7,666 nt of DNA, taken from NCBI GenBank assembly GCA_032251435.1, contig JAVVEH010000079.1:1-7666 (forward strand), read 5' to 3'. This stretch comes from JAVVEH01 sp032251435. GTDB lineage: Bacteria; Verrucomicrobiota; Lentisphaeria; Oligosphaerales; MVZH01. Position 1 is the stretch's first letter. Each line of letters starts with the position of its first letter. The notes beneath the pieces are model-generated. The model was not told the origin of the DNA, did no database searches, and worked only from the letters and a program-made list of their open reading frames with translations. Positions 5,601 through 7,666 of the stretch are shown here, in pieces. The translations under genes and the position numbers were made by a program.

Positions 5601-7605
5601 ATTCATACCGGGTGTCCGCCTGTCCCGGGGTGGTCGCCAATAATGGACGCCCCACAGTAACGTCGTATTGGGTGGTGGCGGTGACTGTCGCGCCGGAGTA
5701 GGCCGGTTTTTCCGTTTTGATCGTGCGGCCGAGGAAATCGGTGGTGGTTTTCGTCCACATGGGGCCGGTGTTGTCGCCGGTGCCGGTGTAGACTTTGGTC
5801 CAGCGGGTCCCGTCGGTGTTTACGCCGTATTCATAGTAGACTGGTGTGACGCCGGTGCCGGTGACAGATTTTGTCCGACCGTCAAGATAACTGGTGGTGA
5901 TTCGGGTGGCGCCACCGGGGTCGGTGGTGGTGGTCGTCAGACCATCCGGGCTGTAATCGGTGGTGGTCACTGTGTTGTCGGGGGCGATGGATTTGACAGC
6001 CCGGCCCGCCATGTCGTATTCGGTGGAGGAGGTGAGAGAAAGGGAACCGCCGGTGACGGTCTGGGAAAGCTGGCGGCCTTCGGCATCGTAGGTGTAGGAG
6101 GTCGCGATATCCGCAGTCGTGGTCGTGCCGGATTTGATACTGGTGGCGAGGCGGTCGAGTTCATCGTGGATATAGGTGTATTCTGTGCCGTCGGCACGGG
6201 TTTCGGATTCCTTTCCGCAGCATCCCCAGATTGCGGAGTCCGATGTGCCGTTGGCGCGGTGGGTGGCGGTGACCCGGCCCTGGCTGTCGTAGGTGTTGAC
6301 TGTCCAGTTGATTCTCTCATAGCCGGTACCCGTATAGACATAGGTTTCTGACAGCGGTGTCGAGCCGTCCGCGCGGGTGACGCTGACGCTCCGGGTGGTT
6401 TTATTGGCGATGCCGTCGGGGCTGGAAGCGGTGCCCTGGGTGATTGTGGTTTGAACATCGGTGCCGGTGCCGGGGGAGAAGGTGCTGAGAGACGCTGTGG
6501 CATTGGCGGTATAGGTGCCGTAGGCGTAGGTGTAAGTGGTGAGCGTGCCATCAGGACTTTCAACTTTATGGACGCGCCCGGCGGCGGGGGCACCGGTTGA
6601 AGCGGAATAATAGGTGGTGACGGAACGCGGGTTGTCGGTGTCGCCGTAGCTGGCTGTGGCGGACACGGCGCGTTCGGTGATTTCGACGGCGGCTCCGTTG
6701 AGCGTTTTATAGACGTGGAAGGTTTTGCCGGTGACAACGCCGGCCACTTTGGTGGTGACGACGCGGGGCCGGGTGTCATTGGACAGAGCCGTGTCAGCGG
6801 CGTCGACGGGTGTGTAGCTATAGTGGGTGGAGCGTCCGAGCGCGGCCGCGGCGGCCGGAGTCAGGTTGGCGACGGTGCTCCAGGCGAGATCGCCGAAAGG
6901 GCGGACAACCAGTGTCTTGCGCCCCAGGTCGTCGTAGTCATACATGGTCCAGGAGCCGTCCGAGGAATGGTCCGATTTGCGGAACATGTAGCGGCCCTCT
7001 TCCGGGTTCAGATAGGTGTCGTAATAGGTGGTTAGAGCATCACCGTCGGGGTCGACGACCTCACATATGACAAGCTCCACCGACTTGCCACCAACGGTAT
7101 AGGTTTTGATGGTTTCTTCAATTTTGGAAACGATGGTGTCCTCGCCGTCCCGGACGATGGAGGTTTCCACAGCCAAGTTTTCTGTCGGGTCCAGGTATCT
7201 TGATTTGCTTTTCTTGCGCACGTTGTCCCCGGACCCCTTGGTGAGGGTCCAGTCACCGGCAGCATCAGTGTATTCGAAGAGAGATTCACTGGTCCTGCCC
7301 TGAGATGTGTGGGTGATTTTGACTGCATCGATGTCATTCATGTCCTGGCTGGGATTTTCGATAGTCCAGACCGTATGCGGGTCACCGGTAAACAGGTAAT
7401 AGCCATTGGTGTCTTTACCGTTCAACTGCTCTGCGGAATAAATCCGTACCTCGTATTTAAACTCGTTAATGGTGACCAGATCGGCGCAGCTTCCGGCAAT
7501 TTTGAGCTGCCGGAGGATGGTGGCGCCGTCGCGGATAATCTCGACTCCCACCTCTGGTGAATCCATTTCCAGAACCCGCCCTTCCGCCGTGATAATTTTG
7601 ACCAA
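2638..7605 (-). CDS. Rhs/YD-repeat polymorphic toxin with C-terminal HExxH metallopeptidase tip
   Basis: 1655 residues. Residues 1-220 are a non-repeat region (EMDSPEVGVEIIRDG, then WTIENP). About 25 YD-type repeats run from ~222 (YDYDDLGRK, YTYDAEGRQ, YDYDVFGRM, YDYMGRRVE) and would build the hollow beta shell that encloses the tip. A C462-C463-G464 motif lies among them. The Rhs core is 1404-1503, with Asp in NRDPIEE and in IDFLGL. Rhs proteins cut themselves after the final GL motif, here after Leu1503; Phe replaces the usual Pro (DPxGL). The tip, 1504-1655, has HELIHAYQALTG at 1610-1621 and EERAPRAIADKL from 1630. This looks like NleD/M91-type zinc peptidases, with a Glu near 1630 as possible third ligand. 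The start is a TTG with no Shine-Dalgarno sequence; the first in-frame ATG is at 7566. No signal peptide or export domain is visible, so the 5' part may be lost. The family is certain and the tip fold is probable. Confidence 0.9.
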   Translation of the reverse strand: MVKIITAEGRVLEMDSPEVGVEIIRDGATILRQLKIAGSCADLVTINEFKYEVRIYSAEQLNGKDTNGYYLFTGDPHTVWTIENPSQDMNDIDAVKITHTSQGRTSESLFEYTDAAGDWTLTKGSGDNVRKKSKSRYLDPTENLAVETSIVRDGEDTIVSKIEETIKTYTVGGKSVELVICEVVDPDGDALTTYYDTYLNPEEGRYMFRKSDHSSDGSWTMYDYDDLGRKTLVVRPFGDLAWSTVANLTPAAAAALGRSTHYSYTPVDAADTALSNDTRPRVVTTKVAGVVTGKTFHVYKTLNGAAVEITERAVSATASYGDTDNPRSVTTYYSASTGAPAAGRVHKVESPDGTLTTYTYAYGTYTANATASLSTFSPGTGTDVQTTITQGTASSPDGIANKTTRSVSVTRADGSTPLSETYVYTGTGYERINWTVNTYDSQGRVTATHRANGTSDSAIWGCCGKESETRADGTEYTYIHDELDRLATSIKSGTTTTADIATSYTYDAEGRQLSQTVTGGSLSLTSSTEYDMAGRAVKSIAPDNTVTTTDYSPDGLTTTTTDPGGATRITTSYLDGRTKSVTGTGVTPVYYEYGVNTDGTRWTKVYTGTGDNTGPMWTKTTTDFLGRTIKTEKPAYSGATVTATTQYDVTVGRPLLATTPGQADTRYEYNALGEMIRSGLDVNNDGQLTLASMDRVSDSETIFEKDANGHWWRKSVSTIYPTDNAATAVTVSTSKQRVTGLGTAAPAPYTGILVSESSSEDLHGNITTSYTYLDAANKTTWSVTDVPDSTINAVTKTVNGQVVSSVSPAIVDATGDPAETTFVYDDLGRRTGTIDPRTGPVASPRPSALIHYNTLGQVDYTEDGAGNRTTYAYDAQTGRRISTTNALNKTQYTAYTIRGQVAATWGDTGYPLAYDYDVFGRMEALYTLRDESVSITSYADIVSNLSSFDKTTWTYQAATGLLTRKEYADTKGTNYTYYDTGALKTRTWARIIGGSALVTTYSYDTATGELTTVDYSDATPDISYTYFRTGQQKTVTDATGTRTFAYDTTTLQLESETLPSAFYSDTVLSRQYDAKGRDTGYQLGTSTDPDATQKVGYAYDAYGRFDTVTSSDFPAVTAVTYGYLANSAMVTTTSFPNGLTTTRAYEGNRNLVAYVENKVGATDISKYTYTNDELGRRTDVVMTGTAFTSNTFNSYGYNDRSEVTAGNKYTGTDITDKTSPVTAYDYGYDYDPIGNRTGSVVGAAPAPITTTYTANQLNQYTAITGMSSPIHDDDGNMTIMPSTTGSWAIQWNAENRMTVAESDTVKLEFTYDYMGRRVEKKVYTRPTIADIWSLTSDLRYIYDGWNLIAELASTPTPPYTLTPTRTYTWGLDLSQTTQGAGGVGGLLSVSDIGSPTSDIWYATYDANGNVSEYLDATGASVAHYEYSPFGRTTVATGSHSDIFKHRFSTKYLDEHGLYYYGRRSYNPVLGRWINRDPIEEKGGVNLMVFSGNSPLVAIDFLGLKLKTPPKSMGFDLNDIEGVFLLAIKAGCVHPDGTMISYIYSVLLNPERKTVKWRLSSKNPVTRHNRNTQASPGNATIYMSAGSPGSGNKEYTSTTGKKYYFETAVLHELIHAYQALTGTSEPLKYDEERAPRAIADKLQDYLDCEKKAGRWP
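2641..3096 (-). other. Variable toxin tip 1 (HELIH zinc-peptidase-like)
   Basis: The last 152 residues of the main Rhs protein, after IDFLGL. HELIH at residues 1610-1614 supplies two zinc-binding His and the catalytic Glu. The hydrophobic run before it (YYFETAVL) and AYQALTG after it fit an active-site helix. The EER...A...D segment 20 residues on could give the third ligand. The tip is richer in A and T than the repeat region, as expected of a swapped-in module. Confidence 0.7.
2648..2652 (-). promoter_or_regulatory. Ribosome binding site GGGAG inside the rhs 3' end
   Basis: GGGAG on the minus strand, 6 bases before the ATG at 2641. It lies within the last codons of rhs and supports the ATGA-overlap start of the membrane protein. 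Confidence 0.6.
3097..3396 (-). other. Conserved Rhs core domain of the main protein
   Basis: Residues 1404-1503: YDANGNVSEY, HYEYSPFGRT, FSTKYLDEHGLYYYGRRSYN, PVLGRWINRDPI and a closing IDFLGL. This is the Rhs-associated core that plugs the shell and releases the tip by self-cleavage. Only its last ~44 residues are repeated in the orphan cassettes. Confidence 0.85.
3167..3220 (-). repeat. Rhs core-end repeat, copy 1 (main gene)
   Basis: A 54-base block encoding RSYNPVLGRWINRDPIEE. It is 49/54 identical to the orphan copy at 1991-2044. The orphans read DPIGE where this copy reads DPIEE. Confidence 0.9.
3406..3440. repeat. Heptanucleotide repeat island A inside rhs
   Basis: Five consecutive 7-base units on the plus strand: CCAGATG, TCGGAGG, TCGGAGA, TCCGATG, TCAGATA. 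In the protein they read as the loop SDIGSPTSDIW between GGLLSV and YATYDANGN. A 21-base super-period keeps the frame open in the coding strand. Confidence 0.65.
3589..3616. repeat. Heptanucleotide repeat island B inside rhs
   Basis: Four consecutive 7-base units: CCGGAGG, TCGGAGG, TCAGAGA, CCAGATG, followed by a decayed TCGGCAA. Two units are identical to units of island A. The translation is DIWSLTSDLR, just before the conserved YIYDGWN. Confidence 0.65.
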
Positions 7606-7666
7606 TTTTCGGCTAGTACAATGTAAAATTTAAAGATGCGGATAAAGATGTTTAAGTTTCGTCCTG
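7606..7666 (-). other. Short upstream region of the main rhs gene
   Basis: Sixty-one AT-rich bases before the TTG. The rhs frame is closed by TAA at 7630-7632, so the frame cannot extend further. Another frame stays open to the window edge but shows no Rhs motif. No Shine-Dalgarno sequence and no convincing -35/-10 pair is seen. Confidence 0.5.

Noticed and set aside
5668..6351. Long plus-strand open frame rich in Gly and Val
   Set aside because: It lies wholly opposite the rhs gene. Its composition follows from the Thr- and Tyr-rich repeats read on the other strand, and no domain is visible.
5967..6779. Pro- and Ser-rich minus-strand frame inside rhs
   Set aside because: It is a shifted reading of the YD-repeat region with low-complexity composition and is a shadow of the main gene.
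7606..7666. Possible promoter in the AT-rich stretch before rhs (TTAAAT and TACATT as -10 candidates)
   Set aside because: No accompanying -35 box at a sensible distance is convincing, and the gene may itself be 5'-truncated.
1..7666. CRISPR array, tRNA, rRNA, transposase or integrase
   Set aside because: I saw no spaced direct repeats, clover-leaf sequence, or mobile-element protein motif anywhere in the window.

Overview
The window is one minus-strand polymorphic-toxin locus of the Rhs (YD-repeat) class; reading from right to left follows transcription. The style of the Rhs protein suggests a member of the PVC superphylum, most likely Verrucomicrobiota (Opitutales-like) or Lentisphaerota. 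The clues are a WGCCGKE motif in the repeat region, a WGLDLSQT...GGVGGLLSV segment before the core, and core ends of the type SYxPVLGRWINRDPI. This placement rests on family knowledge, not on a marker gene.

Layout. (1) 7605-2638: a 1655-residue Rhs protein with some 25 YD-type repeats, a conserved Rhs core and a 152-residue C-terminal tip carrying HELIH, a zinc-metallopeptidase motif. Its start is a TTG, it has no signal peptide, and it looks as if it begins in the middle of the usual family architecture. (2) 2641-2201: a 146-residue three-helix membrane protein that overlaps the rhs stop codon by ATGA and is the obvious immunity candidate. (3) 2142-1210: an orphan tip, consisting of only the last ~44 residues of the Rhs core joined to a different tip with HELGHAEGH. 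(4) 1185-493: a probably exported protein of unknown family, the candidate immunity partner of the second tip. (5) 270-22: a third copy of the core end with almost no tip left. Region 306-492 holds no gene that I can support.

How it works together. The three core ends share a 54-base block at 49/54 to 51/54 identity, each followed by a different sequence. This is the classic arrangement in which silent tip/immunity cassettes downstream of a full-length rhs gene can replace the expressed tip by homologous recombination in the core. Both intact tips are HExxH proteins of different types, so the array seems to exchange one protease-like warhead for another.

Two features are not explained by the standard model. 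A 187-base unit, made of a leader plus the core end and with the same ATG at the same place, is shared by the two orphan cassettes but absent from the main gene. In addition, two islands of a 7-base tandem repeat are embedded in-frame in the main rhs gene, at the loops just before the core.
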